A stretch of DNA of 64,000 nucleotides from Candidatus Defluviilinea proxima (GTDB lineage Bacteria > Chloroflexota > Anaerolineae > Anaerolineales > Villigracilaceae): contig JADKIW010000001.1 of assembly GCA_016721115.1 (NCBI GenBank), positions 3,425,501 through 3,489,500 on the forward strand, in the 5' to 3' direction. A program made the position numbers and the translations under genes. The notes under the pieces are model-generated. The model searched no databases, had not been told where the DNA came from, and saw nothing but the letters and a program-made list of their open reading frames with translations. Shown here piece by piece: positions 8,077 to 17,073 of the stretch; position 1 is the stretch's first letter; the number at the start of each line of letters is the position of its first letter.

Positions 8077-8514
8077 TTATTTAGGAGGTGGCTGGTTCAT
8101 GATCAGCCAATACGTATCAAGCTGACGTACAGCCTCTATGAATTCAGTAAAATCCACCGGTTTTTGGACGTAGGAGTTTGCACCATTTTGGTAGCTTTTG
8201 AGCAGATCCTGCTCCTCCTTGGATGATGTGAGGATCACCACCGGTAAAAACTTGGTGCGTTCGTCCATTCGGATGCGGCGTAATACCTCCAGCCCATCTA
8301 TTTTGGGAAGTTTGATGTCGAGCAGGATTAGTTGAGGTAATTCATTTGGATCTCTTTCGCTATATATACCAGTGCAAAAGAGAAAGTCCAACGCTTCGAC
8401 ACCGTCTCGTGCTACCACAACCTTGTTGCCAATTTTATTCTTCTTGAATGCCCGCAAGGTTAATGCTTCATCGTCGGGGTTGTCTTCCACAAGTAATACC
8501 AATCTATCTTCCAT
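8077..8514 (-). CDS. CheY-like response regulator (Rcp1 type)
   Basis: A 145-residue stand-alone receiver. LLVEDNPDDEA (7-17) gives the acidic pocket, Asp66 in LLDIKLP is the phosphoacceptor, and TSSKEEQD and VQKPVDF hold the conserved Thr/Ser and Lys. The insert around 47-58 (CTGIYSERDPNELP) is typical of Rcp1 regulators paired with PAS or phytochrome-like kinases. The ATG at 8514 is chosen over an upstream in-frame ATG because it has TGGAG just before it and starts 2 bases after the kinase stop. It probably receives phosphate from that kinase. Confidence 0.9.
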   Translation of the reverse strand: MEDRLVLLVEDNPDDEALTLRAFKKNKIGNKVVVARDGVEALDFLFCTGIYSERDPNELPQLILLDIKLPKIDGLEVLRRIRMDERTKFLPVVILTSSKEEQDLLKSYQNGANSYVQKPVDFTEFIEAVRQLDTYWLIMNQPPPK

Positions 8515-8516
8515 AT

Positions 8517-10013
8517 TTATTCTCCATTCAGAGTAAAGTAAAAGATTGCCCCTTGTCCTTCTTTGCTTTCTGCCCATATCCGTCCACCATGAATATTAAT
8601 GATCCGTTTGACAGTCGCTAGGCCGACGCCCGTGCCGGGAAATTCACTGAAAGCATGCAATCGCTGAAAAATGCCGAATAATTTATCTACGTAGGTCATG
8701 TCGAAACCTACGCCATTGTCACGCACAAAGAAAGTCCTTTCCTTGACCCGATCCAATTGCCCAAACTCGATTGTGGCCAGGTTCTGCTTTGATGTAAATT
8801 TCCATGCATTGCTGATTAAATTTTCCAGGGCAATGCGAAGCAGACGTGAGTCGGCCTCTGTCATCAAATCTGGCTCGATGGTAAGCACCACTGTTCGATC
8901 TGAATTGTTGTTCTGAAATGAACTGAAGATATCTTCGAACATTTTGCTTATATTGAAGAATTTTGGTTGCAAGGTGGTCCGAGAGATGCGCGAAAGTTCC
9001 AGTAGGTCGTCGATCAGTTGTGCCATGCGATGCGTGGCGTTGCGTATTCTCGTCAAATGTTCGAGTGCTTCCATCGGGAGTTGTTCGCTATAATCTTCCA
9101 GGATGGCATGACTGAAACCATCAATGGAGCGGAGTGGTGCGCGCAGGTCGTGCGACACAGAGTAACTGAAGGATTCCAATTCTTTGTTAGCGATTTCCAA
9201 TTGGGCGGCGTGCTGTCTTAGGTCTTCATTTAATTTTTGAATATCTGCTTCAAATAGTTTGCGTTGTGTGATATCCCGTATTGCGGCACTGATGAGTAAT
9301 TCACCATCTGTTTCCAATGGGCTTAGGCTGATCTCTACGGGGAATTCACTTCCATCTTTCCGCAGGCCAAACAGATCAAGACCAACTCCCATTGGGCGAA
9401 CATGGCGTTCACTATAGTATTCTGCGCGATGTTTGACGTGATGCTTCCGGAAGCGCTTCGGAACAAGGACCTCGATACTTTGCCCGATCAGCTCGGAACT
9501 TTCATAGGCGAACATTTTTGATATCTGAGCATTGACCAACTGGATAATGCCATCCTTGCCCACAACAACTACTGCATCTGGTGCAGACTCGAGAAGACCG
9601 CGAAATTTTGCTTCCGCGCGCTTGCGATCCGTGATATCTCGGATTGCTGCAATGACATGTGTGGTACCTTGTATTTCCAGTGGGCTTAGGCTGATCTCAA
9701 CAGGAAATTCTCTACCATCGTTACGTACGCCGAATAATTCCAGTCCGTTTCCCATCGGGCGAACACGCAGATCTGAAAGATACCCTGTGCGATGCTTTTT
9801 ATGAGAATCGTGATATCGTTTCGGGACAAGAAACTCGATGGGTCGACCAAGCAGGTCTTGTTTTTGCCAGCCAAAGAGTTTTTCTAGTTGTGAGTTAAGT
9901 AGAATAATAGTTCCATCTTGATCAATGATCACCATTGCATCTGGCGCAGCTTCAAGGAGGGTAAGAAAAATTTGATCGGTTGTTGTAAATTCGAGCTTCA
10001 ATTTTGCCTCCAT
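8517..10013 (-). CDS. PAS-PAS sensor histidine kinase
   Basis: A 498-residue cytosolic kinase with no membrane segment. Two PAS/PAC modules (~12-132 and ~138-255) are clearly duplicated: both carry RPMGxGLxLFG and REFPVEISLSPLE-like segments. HisKA follows with the H-box SVSHDLRAP (His288), then HATPase_c with NLISNAWKF, VRDNGVGFD and GTGVGLATVKR. It heads an operon with a CheY-like protein and a receiver-PAS-GAF-HD-GYP protein. The signal sensed is unknown; twin PAS domains suggest an internal redox, haem or flavin cue, but no ligand residues can be assigned. Confidence 0.9.
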   Translation of the reverse strand: MEAKLKLEFTTTDQIFLTLLEAAPDAMVIIDQDGTIILLNSQLEKLFGWQKQDLLGRPIEFLVPKRYHDSHKKHRTGYLSDLRVRPMGNGLELFGVRNDGREFPVEISLSPLEIQGTTHVIAAIRDITDRKRAEAKFRGLLESAPDAVVVVGKDGIIQLVNAQISKMFAYESSELIGQSIEVLVPKRFRKHHVKHRAEYYSERHVRPMGVGLDLFGLRKDGSEFPVEISLSPLETDGELLISAAIRDITQRKLFEADIQKLNEDLRQHAAQLEIANKELESFSYSVSHDLRAPLRSIDGFSHAILEDYSEQLPMEALEHLTRIRNATHRMAQLIDDLLELSRISRTTLQPKFFNISKMFEDIFSSFQNNNSDRTVVLTIEPDLMTEADSRLLRIALENLISNAWKFTSKQNLATIEFGQLDRVKERTFFVRDNGVGFDMTYVDKLFGIFQRLHAFSEFPGTGVGLATVKRIINIHGGRIWAESKEGQGAIFYFTLNGE

Positions 10014-10110
10014 ATTTCGACTAAAGGCGCTCCCCCCAACGATGCTTGTATGGTTTCTGACTTCGAGGATGGGCCACTAGTCAAATTGGACAAAAATAGT
10101 CTTATTTCCC

Positions 10111-10139
10111 ACTATAGTTTATTTGATGTGAAAAATCAA
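10111..10139 (-). promoter_or_regulatory. Putative promoter of the kinase/HD-GYP operon
   Basis: On the minus strand TTGATT (10139-10134) and TATAGT (10116-10111) are separated by 17 bases, about 100 bases upstream of the kinase ATG. The remaining leader (10014-10110) shows nothing else recognisable. Confidence 0.5.
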
Positions 10140-10166
10140 TAGGAGTTGGGTATTGTAAGTTTATGG

Positions 10167-10559
10167 TTATTCGTGCAATTCAGAAAGCACCCTCATTGCC
10201 TGTTGTGCATCTTTCACGGGCACAAAAATATGATCGTGATAATACGCGGCCACTACATTGCAACTGATGTTTACCTCTGTCAACGCTTTTGATACAGCGG
10301 CGGTTAGACCAACCGCTTCAAGCGACGAATGAATGGTCAACGTGATCCACGAACAAACAACAGAGTAGGGGAGTGATTCCTTGTCCGCTTGTTGTTTGGG
10401 GATGATAACCGTAACCGCTTCATCCTCCTGAAACACACAAAGCGGATTTAGCGTGACGGCATGTTGAGTTGATGCAACAGTGCAGTACACAAACTCGCCC
10501 TCGTGAAGTTTAGGTCGCATGCCTTGCAATAATTTGTTGAGGTCGGTTTCACCTGACAT
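10167..10559 (-). CDS. ACT domain-containing protein (DUF2241-like)
   Basis: A 130-residue protein of two ACT-like modules (about 15-60 and 63-128), matching the small DUF2241/ACT_7 family. The order LNKLLQGMRPKLHEGEFVYCTV then SLEAVGLTAAVSKALTEVNISCNVVAAYYHDHIFVP is characteristic. ACT domains usually bind amino acids. No enzyme domain is attached, so its role (amino acid sensing or binding) is inferred. It starts 3 bases after the methyltransferase stop in a minus-strand operon. Confidence 0.82.
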   Translation of the reverse strand: MSGETDLNKLLQGMRPKLHEGEFVYCTVASTQHAVTLNPLCVFQEDEAVTVIIPKQQADKESLPYSVVCSWITLTIHSSLEAVGLTAAVSKALTEVNISCNVVAAYYHDHIFVPVKDAQQAMRVLSELHE

Positions 10560-10562
10560 AAA

Positions 10563-11555
10563 TTATTTCCGTCTCACATCCAATATCGCGATCTTGGTGG
10601 AGTGGTTGAATGGCGCAGGGTCTGTGATGGGCTTGCCAACTGGGTTATAGCCGATGAAATCGTCTGGCACAGAGATCAATTCACGGATGCTCAGATAGCC
10701 GTCCTTGCATAATTTTTCGAGCGATTGCATGTAATCCTTCCCACTGACGAATAAGGCGTTGTTGATCGCAATGAGGTATCCGCCATCGTTGATGAGCGGG
10801 CGAACCTTGTTGATGAGGCGCGTGCTGTCGTTCTCTAAGTCCACTTTGCCTTTGGATGTTGTGGAAAAGAACGGCGGATCAATGATGACGCAATCGAAGA
10901 ATTGTTTTGTGCTTTTGAATTTGGCAACAGTGGGGAAGAAGTCTTGCGCGATGAAATCTTGCTTGTGGATGGGGAAGCCATTAAGAGAATAAGAATCTTT
11001 AGCGAGATTCAAGAACTGTCCATTGCGGTCTGTTTGAACAACGCGGCTTGCTCCGCCTGCCATGGCCGCAACTCCCAAGCTGCCGGTGTAGGCGAACGTA
11101 TTGAGCACAGACCTGTCGCGGATGTTTTCGATGAGCCATTTGCGCAAGTTGTATGTATCGAGATAAAAACTTGCATCGCGATTCATAGTGAGGTCAATCG
11201 CATACCAAATTCCGTGCTCTTTGATCTTTGTATCGAGCTTGTCTCCAAAGATGCGTTGTCCGCGTTTTTGTTCTTGTGTAGCTCCATTTCGTGTCTTTAC
11301 GACTCCAGCGTGTAGCCAGTTTAGTGTAGTGCGTAAATATGTGATGACTTCTTGAATAAGAGTTGCGTTTTGTGATGGATTATCTGCGTAGTTATGGATA
11401 ACGAGTGTATGGCCATAGACATCAATGATGATATCTGGGTGGCCTTCGTAGAATCCGTTGAAGAGGCGAAAAGCTGATTCGTGGCTGGAGCCGCTCAACG
11501 TTAAGCGAGAGGCGATAGCTTGTTCGATGCGATGCATTAATGAATGTTCTGTCAT
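10563..11555 (-). CDS. SAM-dependent RNA methyltransferase, RlmI/RlmK-like
   Basis: A 330-residue class I methyltransferase resembling 23S rRNA m5C methyltransferases. The SAM loop is in LNTFAYTGSLGVAAMAGGA, motif II is QTDRN, and motif IV is the IDPPFFS tetrapeptide region (DPPF) typical of RNA m5C/m2G and N-specific enzymes. The N-terminal ~70 residues resemble the PUA/EEHEE part but are shorter than in RlmI (about 395 residues). The exact target base is therefore uncertain. It is third in a four-gene operon with the small 71- and 60-residue genes upstream and the ACT-domain gene downstream. Confidence 0.78.
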   Translation of the reverse strand: MTEHSLMHRIEQAIASRLTLSGSSHESAFRLFNGFYEGHPDIIIDVYGHTLVIHNYADNPSQNATLIQEVITYLRTTLNWLHAGVVKTRNGATQEQKRGQRIFGDKLDTKIKEHGIWYAIDLTMNRDASFYLDTYNLRKWLIENIRDRSVLNTFAYTGSLGVAAMAGGASRVVQTDRNGQFLNLAKDSYSLNGFPIHKQDFIAQDFFPTVAKFKSTKQFFDCVIIDPPFFSTTSKGKVDLENDSTRLINKVRPLINDGGYLIAINNALFVSGKDYMQSLEKLCKDGYLSIRELISVPDDFIGYNPVGKPITDPAPFNHSTKIAILDVRRK

Positions 11556-11567
11556 TGATAAGTCAGT

Positions 11568-11783
11568 CTATATCTTCCTGATATTTTTGGGATTCAAAAC
11601 AGAGAGCAACCTTGTTCCCTGTATAAGACCGTTGTTCTCGTCCAACTCTACCCAATAGAAACTGCGATGCTGTGAATACGGGTCAATGCGCACAACCTTC
11701 CCTTCGAACCAACCTTCGCTTCCCCAATTTTTGGCGGTCAAAAAAACCTGCACACGGTCACCGATCTGAATTTCATCAGGCAT
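11568..11783 (-). CDS. Hypothetical 71-residue SH3-like protein
   Basis: A small acidic/basic mixed protein with alternating hydrophobic strands (IGDRVQVFL, GWFEGKVVRIDP, FYWVELDE, TRLLSVLNP) that suggest one SH3-like beta barrel. No family recognised. It begins 3 bases after the upstream gene's stop and ends 12 bases before the methyltransferase start, which supports it being real and cotranscribed. No signal peptide or membrane segment. Confidence 0.6.
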   Translation of the reverse strand: MPDEIQIGDRVQVFLTAKNWGSEGWFEGKVVRIDPYSQHRSFYWVELDENNGLIQGTRLLSVLNPKNIRKI

Positions 11784-11786
11784 GTT

Positions 11787-11969
11787 CTATTTGCGGCTTC
11801 TTCCAAAAAGGATCGCAGCGATCCCGATCACAATAGCAATCGCTCCATTGATCGCCCATTGGATCTGTCCAGTCATAAAACTACCTGGCAGGATGTTAAT
11901 TCCTTGCAAGACCCATATCCCGCCACCAAGGATCAAAAGTGTACCAATAATATACAAACCGTTTTTCAT
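11787..11969 (-). CDS. Small membrane protein, 60 residues
   Basis: Two hydrophobic helices (about 5-25 and 35-55) joined by a short loop, with a basic tail (GRSRK). The ATG at 11969 has AAGGAGATATT just upstream, so the longer reading to 12041 is not favoured. No known function; two-helix proteins of this form (DUF5668-like or LiaI-type) are common in envelope-stress loci, but nothing here ties it to one. First gene of the minus-strand operon ending at 10167. Confidence 0.6.
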   Translation of the reverse strand: MKNGLYIIGTLLILGGGIWVLQGINILPGSFMTGQIQWAINGAIAIVIGIAAILFGRSRK

Positions 11970-12136
11970 TTGAATATCTCCTTTAGACTCGTTTAAATGA
12001 TTATACCCTTCGCCTAGTTTGCTTTGAGCGACGAAGCGCACGTCTCTTTGATTCTGCGCGAGAAAGTTTTTCCTGCGCTGAAGCGTGATACAATATAGAA
12101 CACACGTTCCCTTTTCAACTTACAACCCAAAATATC

Positions 12137-14176
12137 ATGGACTTCAAACTTCAAGCACCCTTTATACCCATGGGCGATCAGCCCGAAGCCATCCGCGGGC
12201 TTGTGGACGGCGTGAACAAAGGCATGAAACATCAGGTTTTGCTCGGTGCTACAGGCACCGGCAAGACGTTCACCATTGCATCTGTCATTCAGCAGTTGCA
12301 AAAGCCTGCCCTCATCATGGCCCATAACAAGACCCTTGCCGCGCAGTTATATGCCGAGTTCAAAGAGTTCTTCCCTGAGAACGCGGTCTCGTATTTCGTT
12401 TCCTATTACGATTACTACCAGCCTGAGGCGTATGTGCCCCGCCACGACCTCTACATTGAAAAAGAGACCGAGATCAATGAAGAGATCGAACGTCTGCGGC
12501 TGGCGGCAACTACTGCACTGGTCTCGCGACGGGATGTGATCATTGTTGCATCAGTTTCTTGTATCTACGGTTTGGGGAACCCCGAAGAATTTAATAAAGG
12601 GTTGGTAAACCTCAAAGTGGGTGAGTTGTACCGCCGCAATGCTCTGCTCAGACGGTTGATCGAATCGCAGTACCAGCGCAACGATATGGATTTGCGCTCC
12701 GGCACCTTCCGTGTGCGTGGTGATACATTGGAAATTATCCCTGCTTACGAAGACAAAAAAGGATTCCGTATCGCGTTCTTCGGCGATGAAGTGGAACGGA
12801 TCACGCAGTTTAACCCAGTTACCGGCGAGATCTTCGATGAGCCGAATGAAATATCCATCTTCCCTGCGAAGCAATATCTGACCGATGCCGAAAAAACAAA
12901 AGAAGCGATCTCTGATATCGAATCCGAGTTGGAAGAACGATTGAAGTTTTTCAAAGAGACTGGGAAATACCTTGAAGCACAACGTCTTGAACAGCGCGCT
13001 CGTTATGATCTTGAGATGCTCAAAGAAGTTGGCTATTGCTCGGGTATCGAAAACTATTCTCGTCATTTTGATCGCCGTGCCGCTGGCACGCATCCGTGGA
13101 CAATGATCGACTTTTTGCCAAGCGATTACCTGCTCGTGCTGGACGAGAGTCATATGACCGTACCACAAGTCCGCGGAATGTATAACGGCGATCGTGCTCG
13201 CAAAGAGACTCTGGTTGAGTATGGCTTCCGCCTCCCAAGTGCGATGGATAACCGCCCATTGAAATTTGATGAATTCGAAGAAGTGATGGGAAACACGATC
13301 TACACATCCGCTACGCCGGGTCCGTATGAAATGGGTAAGGCGGAACAGGTTGTTGAGCAGATTATCCGCCCAACGGGACTTGTTGACCCTGAAATTGAGG
13401 TCAGACCGACTCTCGGCCAAGTGGATAATCTGGTCGGAGAGATCAGACAACGGGTCGAAAGAGGCGAGCGTGTTCTTGTCACAACACTTACGAAGCGGAT
13501 GTCAGAGGATCTGGCAGAGTATTTAAAAGAGTTGGGGATGAAAGTCCATTACTTACACTCGGAAGTGGAAACACTTGAGCGTGTGGGCATTCTGCGTGAC
13601 TTGCGCTTGGGTGTGTTCGATGTGCTCGTTGGTATCAATCTTTTGCGCGAAGGCTTGGATCTGCCTGAAGTGTCGCTGGTTGGAATTTTGGACGCAGATA
13701 AGGAAGGCTTCCTGCGTTCAGGAACTGCACTCATTCAGACGATCGGTCGTGCGGCACGTCACGTCAATGGACGCGTGATTATGTATGCCGATAAGATGAC
13801 CGACTCGATGAAGTTTGCGATCGAAGAGACGAATCGTCGCCGTGCCAAGCAGGTGAAATACAATACTGAAAATGGGATTGTCCCGATCAGTATCCACAAG
13901 GCGATCCATGATCTGACCGAGGAATTTTCGCAGAAGGCTGTTAGTGAGATGAAGGGGGAGTATAAGGTGAAAGACAAAGGTGCCATGCCGCGCAATGAAC
14001 TCAAGCAGATCATTCACGAAATGGAAAAGCAAATGAAAGAAGCCGCGAAGAATCTGGAGTTCGAACGCGCTGCGGCCCTGCGTGATGAATTGTTTGACTT
14101 GAAGAGTCTGCTGGCTGAAGATGAAGGATTGAAACCGTGGGAACGGATCAAGTTGTTGACGGGGGATGAAGAATAG
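12137..14176 (+). CDS. uvrB: Excinuclease ABC subunit B
   Basis: A 679-residue full-length UvrB, the DNA-loading and damage-verification helicase-like subunit of nucleotide excision repair. Walker A is GATGTGKT (37-44). The beta-hairpin region with YYDYYQPEAYVP lies at about 92-103, DESH at about 338-341, the Walker/motif VI region QTIGRAARH near 535-543, and the C-terminal UVR domain (LEFERAAALRDE) near 641-652 binds UvrC. All key motifs are intact. No Shine-Dalgarno site precedes the ATG; a TACAAT at 12089 may be its -10. A terminator follows. Confidence 0.97.
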   Translation: MDFKLQAPFIPMGDQPEAIRGLVDGVNKGMKHQVLLGATGTGKTFTIASVIQQLQKPALIMAHNKTLAAQLYAEFKEFFPENAVSYFVSYYDYYQPEAYVPRHDLYIEKETEINEEIERLRLAATTALVSRRDVIIVASVSCIYGLGNPEEFNKGLVNLKVGELYRRNALLRRLIESQYQRNDMDLRSGTFRVRGDTLEIIPAYEDKKGFRIAFFGDEVERITQFNPVTGEIFDEPNEISIFPAKQYLTDAEKTKEAISDIESELEERLKFFKETGKYLEAQRLEQRARYDLEMLKEVGYCSGIENYSRHFDRRAAGTHPWTMIDFLPSDYLLVLDESHMTVPQVRGMYNGDRARKETLVEYGFRLPSAMDNRPLKFDEFEEVMGNTIYTSATPGPYEMGKAEQVVEQIIRPTGLVDPEIEVRPTLGQVDNLVGEIRQRVERGERVLVTTLTKRMSEDLAEYLKELGMKVHYLHSEVETLERVGILRDLRLGVFDVLVGINLLREGLDLPEVSLVGILDADKEGFLRSGTALIQTIGRAARHVNGRVIMYADKMTDSMKFAIEETNRRRAKQVKYNTENGIVPISIHKAIHDLTEEFSQKAVSEMKGEYKVKDKGAMPRNELKQIIHEMEKQMKEAAKNLEFERAAALRDELFDLKSLLAEDEGLKPWERIKLLTGDEE

Positions 14177-14201
14177 TTTGGACGATAGCATACAAAATGT
14201 G

Positions 14202-14240
14202 AACTCGTAAAGCTATTAACAGCTTTACGAGTTTTTGTTT
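14202..14240 (+). terminator. Terminator after uvrB
   Basis: A perfect 13-bp stem (14202-14214 with 14221-14233, AACTCGTAAAGCT/AGCTTTACGAGTT) with a 6-base loop, continuing into a T-run. Confidence 0.88.
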
Positions 14241-14273
14241 ACTTGGTTTTGGTGGGATGTGCGTATTGTACTT

Positions 14274-15554
14274 TTACCCAACACTTTTGGGCGGGTTCTC
14301 CAACTTATATTGTTTGAAGATCCAAAACGACGTCAATAGTAAAAGCCCACCAAACACTCCCAAAAGCCTGACGCCGAGCGGACCTTGCGTATCCAGTTTA
14401 CTGCGACCTAGTAGAAGGAAGAGCGGTATGACCGCCAGTCCCAGTCCGCTTGAAGCTTGATTAAGTAGGCCCCACACGGAATAGAATGAGCCTTCTCGTC
14501 GTTGGCCGGTGATGTGCTCATCGTGGTCAGTGATTTCTGCCATCATTGCCCCTGGCAAGATTTGTGCTCCAGCGAGGCTGGCGCTTTGAAGAACTATCCA
14601 CAGAATTCCCTGAGCAAGAAGCGGGATCGGTATCCAGTCACCGATCAAGATCAATGCAGAGAGGGTGACGGCTCCGGCTAGGAGAGAGCCGCGATATATG
14701 GTCTTCATACCATATTTTTCAGAGAGACGATTAATAAGTGGGAAGGATAAAAGCGTGACCCCAATAGCAGGTAAATAAAAGTAGACAGCGTCAGATTCTT
14801 TCAACCCACAAACTTCCGTGACGATATATGGAAGAGTTTCAAGTACGAGTGTGCTCCCGGTCCATAACAGACCCCATGAAAGTGCGAAGATTTGAAAATT
14901 GCGATTCCCAAAAGTGGACTTGAGACTATCGACGAACGAAATGCGACTCGTGATCTGATAATCGAGGTTGACTCGTTTTCGTAGAAAGAACCCTGGCAAT
15001 ATGATGATGGGAGCCACACTGACAGCGAAGATTAACATCGTTTGAGTGTATCCAAGCTTGCTGATGAGTGGACCCGTGAATCCTGCAAAAATATTTCCGA
15101 TCAGCAAAAATCCTGTTTTCCAACTGGAGATGGCCACCCTGTCTTTTTCTCCTACCGCTAATTCGGGCAATAATGCTTCGTAGGGCACTTGATGTACTTC
15201 GTAAACGAGATTGAACGCGATCAACACCAGAAGTAAATAGATAACAGTTAATGTTAGATTACCTTGAGGTGGTGTCCACAACAGAAAAAATAAAGGCGGC
15301 AATAAAATTGCGCCGCCGATGATGTACGGTAAGCGCCGACCCCATGCAGAGTTGGTGTGGTCAGAGAGATAACCAACAGGCATGCCGACAATAATGTTGA
15401 TGGCTTTGCTGATGAGCACTACGACGCTGTACAATGCCAGCGGCACAAGTGGTGTCTCTCCGGCGCGGAGATAAAAGTAAAGCAACCATCCGCTGGCAAC
15501 ACCCCAGAGTGTGGAACTGCCAAGTGTGATGATCGCATAAGCCAGCCAAGTCAT
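14274..15554 (-). CDS. MFS transporter, GPH (sugar:cation symporter) type
   Basis: A 426-residue, 12-helix permease. The N-terminal half fits the glycoside-pentoside-hexuronide family: PVGYLSDHTNSAWGRRLPYI after helix 2 and VPYEALLPELA after helix 4. MTGQRREGSFYSVWG-like sequence (HITGQRREGSFYS) in the second half also matches. It likely imports a sugar or glycoside with a cation. It stands alone between uvrB and the metal operon, with no sugar-catabolic neighbours, so the substrate cannot be inferred. The start lies within a few bases of the annotated ATG; no strong ribosome site is visible. Confidence 0.85.
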   Translation of the reverse strand: MTWLAYAIITLGSSTLWGVASGWLLYFYLRAGETPLVPLALYSVVVLISKAINIIVGMPVGYLSDHTNSAWGRRLPYIIGGAILLPPLFFLLWTPPQGNLTLTVIYLLLVLIAFNLVYEVHQVPYEALLPELAVGEKDRVAISSWKTGFLLIGNIFAGFTGPLISKLGYTQTMLIFAVSVAPIIILPGFFLRKRVNLDYQITSRISFVDSLKSTFGNRNFQIFALSWGLLWTGSTLVLETLPYIVTEVCGLKESDAVYFYLPAIGVTLLSFPLINRLSEKYGMKTIYRGSLLAGAVTLSALILIGDWIPIPLLAQGILWIVLQSASLAGAQILPGAMMAEITDHDEHITGQRREGSFYSVWGLLNQASSGLGLAVIPLFLLLGRSKLDTQGPLGVRLLGVFGGLLLLTSFWIFKQYKLENPPKSVG

Positions 15555-15622
15555 GGTTGCATTTTACCCGCTTGTCAAAAACCATCTACGGACAAAACTG
15601 TAATGAGCCTGATAACGTTAAT

Positions 15623-15663
15623 AAAAAGGAGGCTTTTGCCAAACTGACAAAAGCCTCCTTTTT
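15623..15663 (-). terminator. Terminator of the metal operon
   Basis: A perfect 16-bp stem (15623-15638 with 15648-15663) whose arms carry A5/T5 ends, so it can work on both strands. On the minus strand it follows the FeoB membrane-part stop by 4 bases and closes the operon that begins near 24008. Confidence 0.92.
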
Positions 15664-15666
15664 GGT

Positions 15667-17070
15667 TTATCCCCAGCCTAATAGCCTTGCAATACTGGCT
15701 GTCGCAAATGTGACAAGGAATGCCACTCCGAGCGTGATCACTACACTGACTGTAGCCCATTTATAGCTTTTCGTTTCTTTATAGATCGTGATGATGGTTG
15801 TTGCACATGGATTATGGAGTAAAGCGAACAACATCAGGTTGACCGCGGTGAGCATTGTCCAGCCGTTTTGTACGACGAGTAGGTCGTAGATGCCAGATGT
15901 GCTTCCCGGTCCATTGACCATCATGCCTGCGCCGAGATAGACCATCATCATGGTTGGGACAACGATCTCGTTGGCGGGGATGGCGATGATATAGGCTAAA
16001 AGGATTACACCATCCAGCCCAAGCAATATGCCAAACGGATTCAACCAATCGGAAATAGTACGCGCCAGATTGGAATCACCGACTGTGATATTGGCTAGTA
16101 TCCAGATGATCGCACCGGCTGGAGCGGCGGTTTGCATAGCGCGCCAAAGGACGAAGATCGTGCGGTCGATCAGGGATGTATACAGGATGCGTGTGAAATT
16201 TGGTCTGCGATAGGGAGGTAGTTCAAGCGTGAAAGCGGATGCTTCACCTTTGAGAATGGTCTTGGATAATAACCACGACATGAAGAACGTGAACCCAACA
16301 CCGATCAAGACCACGCCGACAACTGTCCCCGCGGCGACAAAAGAGGTCAAGGCTGGGGAGAAGCGAGCGCCTACGAAAACAGTAGCAAGCATAATTAAAG
16401 TCGGGAAGCGGCCGTTGCAGGGCACAAAGTTATTCGTAAGAATGGCGATCAGTCGCTCGCGCGGCGAGTCGATGACGCGTGTCGCTACAACACCAGCCGC
16501 ATTACATCCGAAGCCCATTGCCATAGTCAGAGATTGTTTCCCGTGCGCGCCAGCTTTTTTGAACAACCAATCGAGATTGAACGCAACGCGTGGCAAATAT
16601 CCGAGATCTTCCATGAATGTGAATGCAGGGAAGAAGATCGCCATAGGTGGGAGCATGACGCTGATAACCCAGGCAAGGCCGAGGTAAATACCATCCCAAA
16701 TGAAACCTGTGATCCACCAAGGCACATTCCAACTGACGAAAAGTGCGCGCCCCCAATCACCGATGCCGAAGAGTAGATCAGCGATGGCCGCCGAAGCTAC
16801 ATTTGCACCAGAGACGGTGAGCCAGATGATGATCGCTAAAAGGATCAACATGATGGGCAGGCCGACAATGGGAGATGTGACGAGACGGTCGATCTTTTGA
16901 TCGAGATCGTACTTTTTTTCTTTTGCCGATTTCACGGCACGTCTGGCAATGGCTTCTGCTTCGCTATACAGAGATTTGACAATTTCATCGCGAAAGCCTG
17001 ATGAAAGACTTCCGCGTAAGGCCTCAGCTTTTGCTAATACATCATTCGGATTTAAAGTTTCTTGTGCCAT
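15667..17070 (-). CDS. feoB: FeoB membrane permease part (split FeoB)
   Basis: A 467-residue protein equal to the membrane half of FeoB, the ferrous iron transporter. After a ~65-residue charged N-terminus come about 8-9 helices. Gate motifs are present: GFGCNAAGV and NNFVPCNGRFPTL in the first gate, HNPCATTI near the C-terminus in the second. The conserved Cys residues of the presumed Fe(II) path are kept. It lacks a G domain, which is encoded by the separate gene 3 bases upstream; the two add up to 745 residues, the normal size of one FeoB. Last gene of the metal operon. Confidence 0.92.
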   Translation of the reverse strand: MAQETLNPNDVLAKAEALRGSLSSGFRDEIVKSLYSEAEAIARRAVKSAKEKKYDLDQKIDRLVTSPIVGLPIMLILLAIIIWLTVSGANVASAAIADLLFGIGDWGRALFVSWNVPWWITGFIWDGIYLGLAWVISVMLPPMAIFFPAFTFMEDLGYLPRVAFNLDWLFKKAGAHGKQSLTMAMGFGCNAAGVVATRVIDSPRERLIAILTNNFVPCNGRFPTLIMLATVFVGARFSPALTSFVAAGTVVGVVLIGVGFTFFMSWLLSKTILKGEASAFTLELPPYRRPNFTRILYTSLIDRTIFVLWRAMQTAAPAGAIIWILANITVGDSNLARTISDWLNPFGILLGLDGVILLAYIIAIPANEIVVPTMMMVYLGAGMMVNGPGSTSGIYDLLVVQNGWTMLTAVNLMLFALLHNPCATTIITIYKETKSYKWATVSVVITLGVAFLVTFATASIARLLGWG

Positions 17071-17073
17071 ATT

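Noticed and set aside
12551..13450. Minus-strand open frame (299 codons) within uvrB
   Set aside because: uvrB is complete with all motifs; the antisense frame is a shadow without family features.
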